From assembly GCA_020722685.1 (NCBI GenBank), contig DYKH01000004.1, forward strand, positions 1-54,808: a stretch of DNA of 54,808 nucleotides, given 5' to 3'. Source of the DNA: Caldithrix sp. GTDB lineage: Bacteria; KSB1; UBA2214; DYKH01. A program made the translations under genes and the position numbers. The notes beneath the pieces were generated by a model. It made no database searches. It was not told where the DNA came from and was given only the letters and a program-made list of their open reading frames with translations. This document shows, piece after piece, positions 41,435 through 49,892 of this stretch (its first letter is position 1; each line of letters opens with the position of its first letter).

Positions 41435-42421
41435 TTACTCGCTCGTCTTTTCCAACATTTTCCAAAGCATCGAGATCAGCAAATCAAGGTTGTCTCCGCG
41501 AACCGCTGAGATTTGTATGCTTGGAGTGTCACCGATGACCTCCGGCGGGAGCGGATCGAATCCGGCGCTTATCAAATCGAGTTTTGTGTACACAATGAGA
41601 CGCGGCTTTCTCATCAAGTCATGCCCATAGGACTCAAGCTCCGTGAGCAGAACGCGATAGTCTGCTTTCAGGTCCGGAGAATTCGCGTCCAGCAAAATGG
41701 CTAAAATGCTTGTCCGCTCGATGTGCTTCAGAAATCGGATCCCAAGCCCTTTGCCGTCGTGAGCACCTTCGATCAGACCGGGAATGTCGGCGGCCGCAAA
41801 GCTTCTACCGTCACCCACCTTGACGATGCCCAGAGAAGGTGATAGCGTTGTGAAAGGATAGTCCGCAATCTTGGGACGAGCGGCAGAAATACGCGAGAGC
41901 AAAGTAGATTTGCCGGCGTTGGGCAAGCCCACCAGGCCGACCTCAGCCAAGAGCTTCAATTCGAGACTGATGTTCTTCTCTTCCCCCTTGCCGCCCACTT
42001 CCCATTCGCGCGGTGCGCGATTGGTGGGCGTCGCGTAGAAAGCGTTTCCGTGTCCGCCCCTGCCGCCCCGTGCGATTACCGCCCGCTGGCCTTCATGGGT
42101 CAAATCGACCAGAACATCACCGGTTTTTTCATCCGCGACGACCGTGCCTATGGGCAGGCGGATGACCACGTCTTCACCGCTTTTGCCGGTCTTGTTGTCG
42201 CCTAACCCGTGTTGGCCTCGTGGTGCGATGTATCTTTTGACATAGCGAAAATCCAACAGCGTGCGGATATGACGATCGGCCACAACCACGATATCGCCGC
42301 CGTTCCCGCCATCCCCGCCGCTGGGACCGCCTTTGGGCACAAATTTTTCGCGTCGAAAAGCAACACAGCCGCTGCCGCCATCGCCAGCCTTGACGTATAT
42401 GGAGGCGCTATCGATGAACAT
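41435..42421 (-). CDS. obgE: Obg-family GTPase
   Basis: A 328-residue GTPase involved in 50S ribosome maturation and stress signalling. The N-terminal Obg fold (1-158) shows the Gly-rich type-II helices (GGPSGGDGGNGGD, RGGRGGHGNAFY). The G domain has P-loop GLPNAGKST (165-173), DIPGLIEGA (212-220), TKLD (279-282) and a SAVRG block. The C-terminal OCT extension found in some Obg proteins is absent, as in E. coli-like short forms. Start ATG 42421. Runs into dprA after 39 bases. Confidence 0.96.
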   Translation of the reverse strand: MFIDSASIYVKAGDGGSGCVAFRREKFVPKGGPSGGDGGNGGDIVVVADRHIRTLLDFRYVKRYIAPRGQHGLGDNKTGKSGEDVVIRLPIGTVVADEKTGDVLVDLTHEGQRAVIARGGRGGHGNAFYATPTNRAPREWEVGGKGEEKNISLELKLLAEVGLVGLPNAGKSTLLSRISAARPKIADYPFTTLSPSLGIVKVGDGRSFAAADIPGLIEGAHDGKGLGIRFLKHIERTSILAILLDANSPDLKADYRVLLTELESYGHDLMRKPRLIVYTKLDLISAGFDPLPPEVIGDTPSIQISAVRGDNLDLLISMLWKMLEKTSE

Positions 42422-42575
42422 TTCAGCCCACTACTTTCTATTGACCACGGGGATAGTGTGACGAGAGGAAACATGGGAAGCCAGTCATCTCCGCCTTACC
42501 CGGCGCCGGCCAGACTATCCTTCACTTGAAGACCACCAGCACAAAAGCACGGCCCTGGTACCGGTCAAATCAATA

Positions 42576-42600
42576 AATGGGAATTGTGGCCATTCCCATT
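42576..42600 (-). terminator. Possible terminator after the STAS gene
   Basis: AATGGGAAT (42576-42584) and ATTCCCATT (42592-42600) form a 9-bp perfect stem with a 7-base loop, 42 bases after the STAS gene stop on the minus strand, followed by TATTGATTTG, a weak U-tract. It would separate STAS from obgE only partially. Confidence 0.4.
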
Positions 42601-42642
42601 CATCATGAACCCGCAGCAACATACCGCCCTTCTATCAGAAGC

Positions 42643-43323
42643 TCACCCGTGCAGTTTGGCGAGATTCGCTCGTTTTTCCTTCGAGTCGAGACCCAGCTTT
42701 TTCAAAATCCGGCGCAAGCCAAACCAACCAATCTTCGTGTTCCCATATTGAGGTGTATGCAAAGTGCGGGCAATTTGAATCGTGCTCGCTTCAGGATTGG
42801 CTGCGATAACCTTGCGCACTTTTTCTTCCAACGAATCGCCGCGTTCCAATTTTTGCGGTTTTTCCCTTTTGACCGATTGGACGGCTTCTGCTGCCTGAAC
42901 AGTCTTTTGCCCCAGATTTCCGGCTTCGACTTCCACGAGTTCCGGTTCCTGCGCCTTCGAAGGCAAGGTCCGTTCAAAATCCCTCACAGCCTCTTCAATG
43001 GTATCAAAAGCTTTCAAAATGAAGTGGAATTCCAAAAGCTCAAACACCTCGTACACTTCCGGAATCATCCGCACCAGTTTTAGATCCCCGCCCTTTTCGC
43101 GAATGCCCTTGATCTCGCTGATGAAAATTCCCCAGCCGGCGCTGCTCACATAGTCTACGTTGCCCAAATCGATGATGATATTATGCGAACCGGATTTCAA
43201 CAGAGTGTTGAGCGCATGCTCCAACTCCGATGAGGTGGTGGTGTCAATGTACCCACCAACTTTGATAACTGAAATGCTATTTCTCGTACCCGTTTTTTCC
43301 ACAGATAACTGAATGCCTTCCAT
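42643..43323 (-). CDS. STAS-domain anti-anti-sigma factor with C-terminal HTH
   Basis: A 226-residue cytosolic protein. Residues 1-118 are a STAS domain of the SpoIIAA/RsbV type: VIKVGGYIDTTTSSELEHAL, NIIIDLGNVDYVSSAGWGIF. The phosphorylatable serine is predicted to be S61 in V-S-S-A-G (equivalent to SpoIIAA S58). Residues 119-163 are a charged linker. Residues 164-220 (SLEEKVRKVIAANPEASTIQ ... RRILKKLGLDSKEKR) form an HTH that resembles transposase/integrase N-terminal HTHs and aligns with residues 736-790 of the adjacent phosphatase protein (S-x-E-E-K, V-I, P-E, I, L-x-T, Y, T-x-I, K-E-x-R in common). STAS proteins normally lack this. GGAG is 8 bases before ATG and its own promoter lies at 43560-43532. 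Confidence 0.9.
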   Translation of the reverse strand: MEGIQLSVEKTGTRNSISVIKVGGYIDTTTSSELEHALNTLLKSGSHNIIIDLGNVDYVSSAGWGIFISEIKGIREKGGDLKLVRMIPEVYEVFELLEFHFILKAFDTIEEAVRDFERTLPSKAQEPELVEVEAGNLGQKTVQAAEAVQSVKREKPQKLERGDSLEEKVRKVIAANPEASTIQIARTLHTPQYGNTKIGWFGLRRILKKLGLDSKEKRANLAKLHG

Positions 43324-43757
43324 TTTTTGATCTCCGTGAGCAATCTCAACATACCCAAAGTCAAAAGCAGGTCGTCACGGTTCTCAGCATCACATTATTT
43401 CACTGCCCCGTAACAACACTCTGCCCCACCTTATGTCTTTATGTTGGAAACAAATCTTAGGTTCCTGCAGTCGAAAGGTCAAATAACATGCTTTGTTCTC
43501 GGACTCGTCCAAGCTACTTGCAAACCCGCCCAATATAGCGGATAATCTACAAAATGTCAATGAAAAATATTGTCGCTTTCCGCAATATTACAATAGACTT
43601 TAAGCTCGACATCGGGGCCTGCTTGAATACAGGAAACCAATGACGTCAAGCTGCATTTTACGGCGCCGAAGGAGCGACCGATTTGCCCATGACGCCGCCC
43701 AAGCGTCCATTTCTTCGTCCCGCCTGCTCTTTATGGTTGACCTCGGTCTGCAGAGGC
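43324..43757. other. 434-bp gap holding the STAS gene leader
   Basis: Between the phosphatase gene stop and the STAS start. It contains the promoter at 43532-43560 and hence a predicted leader of about 200 nt with no open frame and no recognised riboswitch. The part 43600-43757 shows neither a U-run terminator nor any gene. Confidence 0.5.
43532..43560 (-). promoter_or_regulatory. Promoter of the STAS gene
   Basis: Minus strand TTGACA (43560-43555), exactly 17 bases, TATATT (43537-43532): the same hexamers and spacing as the lacI promoter. It implies that the STAS protein can be made independently of the large switch protein, so the stoichiometry of the pair is adjustable. Confidence 0.75.
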
Positions 43758-46700
43758 TCAAGCTTGTTCGAGGAAACGCTTGGCCCGGTTGATACTGTCC
43801 CGGATGTCCTTTCGTTCCGGGGAGATTCCCAGAAGCTTCTCCCATTGATGGACCGCGCGATGCAAATCCCCTTGATTTGCATAGACGACGCCCAGATTTT
43901 CATAGGCGTCCACGCTGCGCGGATCGAGCCTGATGACTTTTTCGTACTCTATGGCCGCCTCTTGATATCTTTGTGCGCGAAAGTACGCATTCCCCAATAG
44001 CACGTGGATTTTGCAGTCATCGGGATAATGACGGGCAAGCTCTATGGCCTCATTGATTGCCGCGGTAAAATTCTCGGATTCGTAGAGCTTGATGGCGTTG
44101 GCCATTCCCGCCTCTTTGACCATGCTTTCTTTGTCGTGGATCATGCTTGATCCTTGATGAGCCGATGCGTAACCAAGCTTGTTGTGTTCCTTGGCGTCAA
44201 AAGGATCCGTAATCTCGTCGTCGATCAGCAGGTCAAAGTCGCCCGTGTTTTCCCCGGAAGTCAGTGATTCTTCGCTAAGGGTTTCCATGAGCTCATCGAA
44301 AGAGAGTCTGTGTTTTTCCGCAGCTTCCGGACCGTTATTGCCATCGGCGGCAACATAGCTTTCCCGAATGTCCCAGGTTATCCGCTCCGGCAAAAGTACG
44401 GCAAAATCATCCTCCTGTGGCAGATCATTTTTCTCGTTCTGCGTCAGTTTCTCTGCTACGACTCTGTTCAACTCCCCTTCCGGCGTAATCAACCCAAATT
44501 CTTCCTCGATCTCCAACAACTCATCGAAACCGTCGGTAAGGGCGGGTTCTTCCAGCGCGGACCGCGTCGTTTCTTCTTCCGAGACGATTTCAACGTCTTC
44601 GACCTCTTGCTGGGCGAATTCCTCTGCGGCTTGTGGTTGCGGCACATCAATGCCGATTCCAGCCTCAAGCACGGCCGCAACGTCCACCTCGTCCTGATCG
44701 GCCGCATCGAGCAGTCGTACATCAGGAGGTATATCCAAATCCGCGACTTGCTCCTCCTCGCTAAGGGGGGCCGGTACTTCCGCCAGGCCCTCTTCCGGCG
44801 TCGGCAAAGTCAGGTCATCATCACCCGCATAATCAAAATCAAAATAGGCCTCGACTTGAGCATCCGATTCATCGGTCTCCGGTTCTGCCTCAAGCCCGAC
44901 CACTTGCTCCGGCTCTGCCGTTACAACTTCTTCACCAGGGATCGGCTCTACCATTAGGCTGGTAATCGCCTCTGCTTCGCTTTCCTCTTCGGTATAGTTT
45001 TCCGGTTCTGGGTTCGAGGCGTATTCGAATTGCAGCAGGTCCTCGGCCCCGGTTGCCTCTTGTTCTGTGTCGGTCAGGTCCGGAGGCTGAAGAACCTCTT
45101 CTTCTGCCGGCAGAGTCTTTCTTCTGTCCAGCAAATCCTCGATCGGACTGGTCAATAACTCGTCCACGCCAATGTTAAGAATGTCGTGCGGTTCAGCTTC
45201 GATGTCGCTGATTTCCGTTTCTGCCTGCGTCGTCGGGACCGGTGCTGGCTCCAAGCTCGCTTTTTCTTCGGGCAATCCCGCTTTGGAAATGGTTTCTGAT
45301 ACCTCCTCTTTGCCAACGGGAACCGCTGTTTTCCTGGCCGGCAGGGTCTCCTCTTCCTCCACCTCAGGCTCCGGCTCAAAGCCGGAGCGCTTGATCACCA
45401 CCTGGCCGTCCAAGGTCAGCATCGGCGTTCCGGGCGGCTTGATCCGGCGCTTCTTGCCGCCGCGGCTGATAAAGGCTTCCCGCAGCTCCTTGGTGTTGAG
45501 CCTGGCCTGCACCAGCTCTTCATAAATCTTATTCGCCGCAATTTGGGTGTAAGCATACCGCTCGGTATTCAGTTCCTCACTAATGCGCTTGGCGCCGTAT
45601 TCAGGGAACCGGCGAATGACGTCATAGATTTTGGTTTTCTCTTCGATGCTGAGATGTTTCGCCTCCACCGCCTCCACGTCGCCGGCGATTTCATAGGCCT
45701 CCACTCCTTCCTTGGCAAAAACCTCTTTATATTTGCTATAGGCATACGGAGTAAGACCGGCAAGCCCGCACGCTTCCCGGATTGACTTGCCTCCTTTTAT
45801 GAATGAGTACGCCTTTTTTGCCCTCTCCAGCTCGATCTTTTCAGCAGAAGTCTTTTCCGAGATGGCGACCAGCGTTATGTCATCGTTTTGCGGATTACCC
45901 TCGGTGAAGGAAAGCAGTTCCTTTTGCAGCTCTTCGGCGAATCCCTTTGCCCGCAATCGGCCGTGGCTGCGAATAACATTCAAGAACCTTTCTTCACCGA
46001 ACAAGTGGCGTTTTCGATTCATCGCTTCCGTCACTCCGTCCGTGTACATGATGAGAATGTCACCCTCGGCCAGAGCAAGCGAGTCGGATTGGATCGAGTT
46101 TTTGAATAGATCTTTTTCGGGTAAAGATATTCCTATCGGGAAGCCGCGCGGATTGAGATAGTAGGTCTTGTTGGTGCTGGCGCGATAGAGGATCATCGGA
46201 TTATGGCCGGCGCTAGCAAAATTCAGCCGTCTGCGCTTGGAGTCGATGATGACATAAAACAGGGTGACGAACATGCCCTTCTTCATGTCATTCACAACAA
46301 AATCATTGACGCGCGACAGAACTTCGGCTGCGTCCTTCAGTCCGCGAGCCTCCGTGCGCAGAGCGGTGCGAATCATCGTCATGACCAATGATCCGGGGAC
46401 TCCTTTGCCGGAGACATCCGCAACCACGATTCCCAGCGTGTCTTTGTCCACCTCGACGAAATCATAATAATCGCCGCCCACTTCTTTGGCGGCGGCGTAG
46501 TAAGAGGCGATCTCATAGCCTTCGATCTCAGGAAATTCGTTGGGAAGTAGCGTCTGTTGAATTTCCTGAGCAACCTGCATTTCTTTCTGCAGCCGCTCTT
46601 GCTCAGCCAAATTGACTTGAGACTCGCGCAGCTTTTGCGTGATGTCGCTAAAAGCCTGTGCAATCTCTCCCACTTCGGTGGTGGCGTCGATGTCCATTTC

Positions 46701-47855
46701 TTCTGCCACGCCCGGCTGGCCGAGCATCTTGACCCATTCCGAAAGCCGGCGGAACGGATTCATGACGATATAGATTAGGAGAAACAAACCCGCCGCCACA
46801 AGGGCCCAAATCAACAAGGCCAAATTGAGGTCGTTGAGTCGCGCTTTGGCAATTTCTTTGCTGATTTGTTCATCATTGATGTGAAAGTGAATGCTGCAGA
46901 GCAATCGGTTCTTAGAGTCCACCACCGGCCAAATGATGTCGAGCACTTTTTCGCCGGAGCTTAGATCGTAGCGATAGATGTCTTTTCGTACCTCCTCAGT
47001 GGCTTTCGGCATAGTAAATGTTTCCAGAAGCTGAGTATCTTTAGCGCTCGCCAAGATGCCTCCACTATTGTCCACAACAAAGGCATTGAAAAGTATGTCA
47101 CGATACTCGGTGTTTTTCAGTGCAGCAATGGGCTGTCCGGCGGCGTCGATGGCATGCAAATCAAAGCTTCCCCCCCCTGGCTGGAGAAGCTGTTCGCGCA
47201 CCTCTTGCGGAAAGTCCGGCTGCTCGATGTTGCCGGCTATCTCGCGCGCCAATAGAGAACAAGCGCTACGACCGCGATCAATATAATCGGACAAAATGCG
47301 GTCATCTTGGCGGAAGTAAAAAAAAGAATAGACCAAGAGTATAATAAACGAAACGGCGGCCATCGACACCACCCAATAGCGGGCCTTGAGGGTCATCGGA
47401 ATGCTGGGAACAGAAATCTTCCTGTGCCGCGCCACGTCCCGGTTCTTGATCATCCATAGCTCATTCCCCTCTTCGGTCTTGCGATAGTCGATGCCATCCA
47501 GCAAGCGGCGCATAATGAATATGCCCAAGCCGCCCTTTTTGCCGATCTCGACGTATCGTTGTAAATCGGGGTCGCTCACTTGCCGTGGGTCAAAATACTT
47601 CCCTTGATCGACCAAGACGATCGTCAAGCTATTTTTCTTGACGATGGAGCGGATAGTGATATCGCCTTCCCAGTCCCGGTAAGCGTGCTTGATGATGTTG
47701 GTCGCCGCCTCGTCGATGGACAGCTTGAAGGCGTTGATCACCCGTTCGGAAAACCCGTGCCGGTGCCCTACTTTGGTAACAAAATCGCGCAGCTCGCCGA
47801 GATAGTCGATCTTGGCGGGAACTTTGAGCTGTTCCTTTACCACATGCCTAAACAA
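43758..47855 (-). CDS. Transmembrane fusion of RsbW-like kinase and PP2C (RsbU/SpoIIE) phosphatase with HTH and TPR
   Basis: A 1365-residue signalling protein. Domains in order: GHKL anti-sigma kinase (1-145) with N-box SIDEAATNIIKHAY (E49, N53), G1 VDQG (82-85) and G2 GGLGIF (108-113); TM helix about 160-181; extracytoplasmic sensor 185-340, Cache/CHASE-like (FVVDNSGGILASAKDTQLLE); TM helix 343-365; HAMP 366-420; coiled coil; PP2C phosphatase 430-668 with VGGDYYDF (D462), VVADVSGKGVPGSL (D480), MYTDGVTEA (D606) and NDDITL (D658, D659), so all metal ligands are present; HTH 675-718 (SIREACGLAGLTPYAYSKYK); second HTH 736-795 like the one in the STAS partner; basic patch KKRR; acidic, probably disordered linker about 825-1225; three TPRs 1246-1350. 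TTG start 47855 follows GGAAGAG by 6 bases and the upstream stop by 13. M. tuberculosis Rv1364c also fuses kinase and phosphatase, but without this layout. Confidence 0.9.
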   Translation of the reverse strand: MFRHVVKEQLKVPAKIDYLGELRDFVTKVGHRHGFSERVINAFKLSIDEAATNIIKHAYRDWEGDITIRSIVKKNSLTIVLVDQGKYFDPRQVSDPDLQRYVEIGKKGGLGIFIMRRLLDGIDYRKTEEGNELWMIKNRDVARHRKISVPSIPMTLKARYWVVSMAAVSFIILLVYSFFYFRQDDRILSDYIDRGRSACSLLAREIAGNIEQPDFPQEVREQLLQPGGGSFDLHAIDAAGQPIAALKNTEYRDILFNAFVVDNSGGILASAKDTQLLETFTMPKATEEVRKDIYRYDLSSGEKVLDIIWPVVDSKNRLLCSIHFHINDEQISKEIAKARLNDLNLALLIWALVAAGLFLLIYIVMNPFRRLSEWVKMLGQPGVAEEMDIDATTEVGEIAQAFSDITQKLRESQVNLAEQERLQKEMQVAQEIQQTLLPNEFPEIEGYEIASYYAAAKEVGGDYYDFVEVDKDTLGIVVADVSGKGVPGSLVMTMIRTALRTEARGLKDAAEVLSRVNDFVVNDMKKGMFVTLFYVIIDSKRRRLNFASAGHNPMILYRASTNKTYYLNPRGFPIGISLPEKDLFKNSIQSDSLALAEGDILIMYTDGVTEAMNRKRHLFGEERFLNVIRSHGRLRAKGFAEELQKELLSFTEGNPQNDDITLVAISEKTSAEKIELERAKKAYSFIKGGKSIREACGLAGLTPYAYSKYKEVFAKEGVEAYEIAGDVEAVEAKHLSIEEKTKIYDVIRRFPEYGAKRISEELNTERYAYTQIAANKIYEELVQARLNTKELREAFISRGGKKRRIKPPGTPMLTLDGQVVIKRSGFEPEPEVEEEETLPARKTAVPVGKEEVSETISKAGLPEEKASLEPAPVPTTQAETEISDIEAEPHDILNIGVDELLTSPIEDLLDRRKTLPAEEEVLQPPDLTDTEQEATGAEDLLQFEYASNPEPENYTEEESEAEAITSLMVEPIPGEEVVTAEPEQVVGLEAEPETDESDAQVEAYFDFDYAGDDDLTLPTPEEGLAEVPAPLSEEEQVADLDIPPDVRLLDAADQDEVDVAAVLEAGIGIDVPQPQAAEEFAQQEVEDVEIVSEEETTRSALEEPALTDGFDELLEIEEEFGLITPEGELNRVVAEKLTQNEKNDLPQEDDFAVLLPERITWDIRESYVAADGNNGPEAAEKHRLSFDELMETLSEESLTSGENTGDFDLLIDDEITDPFDAKEHNKLGYASAHQGSSMIHDKESMVKEAGMANAIKLYESENFTAAINEAIELARHYPDDCKIHVLLGNAYFRAQRYQEAAIEYEKVIRLDPRSVDAYENLGVVYANQGDLHRAVHQWEKLLGISPERKDIRDSINRAKRFLEQA

Positions 47856-47868
47856 TGCGCACTCTTCC

Positions 47869-49851
47869 TTAATCTTCTTTGCTATTGGCCGGGCTCAGCC
47901 GCTGTCTCTGTTCGTTGGCAGTATCCAGAGCCCGCAAAATGGTCTTATTCAACGGTTGTAGTTTCCTCGCCTCCTCGAAAAAGCGCACGGCTTCATCGTA
48001 TTGTGCAGCCCGGTAGGCCTTGAGCCCCGCTGCATATAATTCCTTGACGTTGTCCGGCATGGCCATTTCTCTTGCATTGGCGCGGACATTGGCCTCTTCA
48101 AACTTTCTCTTTAATGCTTGATTGTTAGGCTGCAAGCGCATGGCGTCTTTATAGAGCTCGGCGGCGGCGGCCCAGTTCAGGCTACGCTCATAGTTAAGGC
48201 CGCGACGGTACAACTCTTCAAAATTCAGCCGGCTTTCCAATTGCGAGAGCTGACTGGAGATGTAGGTTTCGTACTGGCTGTTACCGATGGCCAATTGCCT
48301 AGCCTTGCTGTAATTGCCTATGGCATCGACGATACGCCCTTCCTGTGACATACGATAGGCAGTTTGCATCAATTTATCAAGCTTTAATTTCAAATCCGTT
48401 TCGGCTTTGCTGCGTAAGTCCTTCAAGAGGCCGCTGCTCGGATCGATCTCTAATCCGCGGTCACACTCGGCGATGGCGTTGGGAAAATCTTCCGAGCCGA
48501 ATGCCGCCAAGGCCTTCTGATAGTGCTCGTCGACCAATTGCTGCCGGCGCCTTAACCTTGCCTCTTCTTCGCTACGCTTCAGAGCTTCCGCCTCTTCCCG
48601 CCGGCGCTGTTCATCGATGGATTTATTGATCTGATCCGCCAAGGCGCGCGCTTCGGCCAATTCCGGATCGTTGCCGGTTTCATCGTATGCCAGCGCTTTG
48701 TTGATGGCCACCGAGGCGTGAACATAGTCGCCATTGGCAAAATGCATTTTGGCTTTGGAAAGACCACTGAGGATGGCCTCATTGCGATCCAACTGCCGCT
48801 GGTGCATGACTTCTTCCTCAATTCTTCTTAGCTCGCGCTCACGGTACTCGGCCAGCTTTTGTTCCCGATCCTTGCCCACGTTGAACACCAAGGAAATGCG
48901 ATGGCTGCTGCCCAACAAGGAATCCCAGCCGTTCCAATAGGAGTAATCCAGTTGCAAGCCAGCCAGCTTGGCTCCGGCGCCGTAAGTGGGATGGCCGTCA
49001 TAGTAGCCAAGCCGCAACATGGCGTTCTGTTGAAAACTGTACTCGACGCCCAGGTGATAGGTCTCCCGATTCCTCTCGTTGCTGTCAATTTCTAAGGAGA
49101 CGGTAACATGGTTGGCCCGCTCACCAAAAACTACCTGTTTGGAGAGTCCCAAGCGCAAATTGCGCGGAGTGGTATCGCGCTCTTCGACCGCTCGTATGGA
49201 GCGCTTGAGAGCGTTCTGCAGGTTGAAGCCGACCGAGATGTCGTTGAGATAACGAACCGGGATTTGCGGAGTAAATAGGAATCCAACATCGGCACCAAAT
49301 GCCGATTCATTGAGGCTGCCGGTGACTTCGCCGCCCGCAACCGGATAATTGGGAAGAACCAAGCGCTCGACTTTCAAAGTCGTGCCAAAGGACAGCCAAT
49401 CCAGCACCCTGAGCCCATAGCCGAACAAAAAGAGCGTTCTGCCATAATTCGTCGTTCCTAACAGCGTGGGATCAAGATCGCGGGTTTCCACGTCGCCGGT
49501 GGACAAACGCAAAATTCCTGCAGCAAATGTGCCGGTGAAAAGCGTGGGATGTACGTAGGCCAAATAGTTGTATTGAGTGCCGGCCGCCAAATTGCTATAG
49601 TACAAGCCCAGGCTCATCTGTGGCACGCTTTCCAATGCCGCAGGATTCCAGTAAAGCGCAAACGGGTCTTTGGTGACCGATACATAAGCGCCGCCCATGG
49701 ACATGGCATTGGCTCCGACGGGAAAGTCAAAGATGTCGTTGACTCCGCCGCTCTGATCCCAGCTATTGCTGCTTTGGGAAAGAGCCGCTCCTGCCGTTAG
49801 CAGGACGAACAGCCACACAAGGGAAGAAAACTTTATTCTATTAGCTTTCAC
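47869..49851 (-). CDS. PorV-like outer-membrane barrel with C-terminal TPR domain
   Basis: A 660-residue protein with signal peptide (FVLLTAGAALSQ). Residues 28-330 are a PorV/PorQ-like barrel: DFPVGANAMSMGGAYVSVTK and DPFALYWNPAAL are the family signature, as in the gene at 23045. A charged coiled coil follows (335-450; EYRERELRRIEEEVMHQRQ; RREEAEALKRSEEEARLRRR), then several TPR-like repeats (450-650: YQKALAAFGSEDFPNAIAEC, YSKARQLAIGNSQYE, LYKDAMRLQPNNQALK, YDEAVRFFEEARKLQPLNK). The barrel would anchor in the outer membrane with the TPR arm in the periplasm, where it could reach partners. The GTG start (49851) is 41 bases after the upstream stop; the stop is 13 bases before the switch protein, so the three are one operon. 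Confidence 0.85.
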   Translation of the reverse strand: MKANRIKFSSLVWLFVLLTAGAALSQSSNSWDQSGGVNDIFDFPVGANAMSMGGAYVSVTKDPFALYWNPAALESVPQMSLGLYYSNLAAGTQYNYLAYVHPTLFTGTFAAGILRLSTGDVETRDLDPTLLGTTNYGRTLFLFGYGLRVLDWLSFGTTLKVERLVLPNYPVAGGEVTGSLNESAFGADVGFLFTPQIPVRYLNDISVGFNLQNALKRSIRAVEERDTTPRNLRLGLSKQVVFGERANHVTVSLEIDSNERNRETYHLGVEYSFQQNAMLRLGYYDGHPTYGAGAKLAGLQLDYSYWNGWDSLLGSSHRISLVFNVGKDREQKLAEYRERELRRIEEEVMHQRQLDRNEAILSGLSKAKMHFANGDYVHASVAINKALAYDETGNDPELAEARALADQINKSIDEQRRREEAEALKRSEEEARLRRRQQLVDEHYQKALAAFGSEDFPNAIAECDRGLEIDPSSGLLKDLRSKAETDLKLKLDKLMQTAYRMSQEGRIVDAIGNYSKARQLAIGNSQYETYISSQLSQLESRLNFEELYRRGLNYERSLNWAAAAELYKDAMRLQPNNQALKRKFEEANVRANAREMAMPDNVKELYAAGLKAYRAAQYDEAVRFFEEARKLQPLNKTILRALDTANEQRQRLSPANSKED

Positions 49852-49892
49852 AGAATTTCAAACTGTCTTCCTATTTGAGGTGGTACTTCGAT

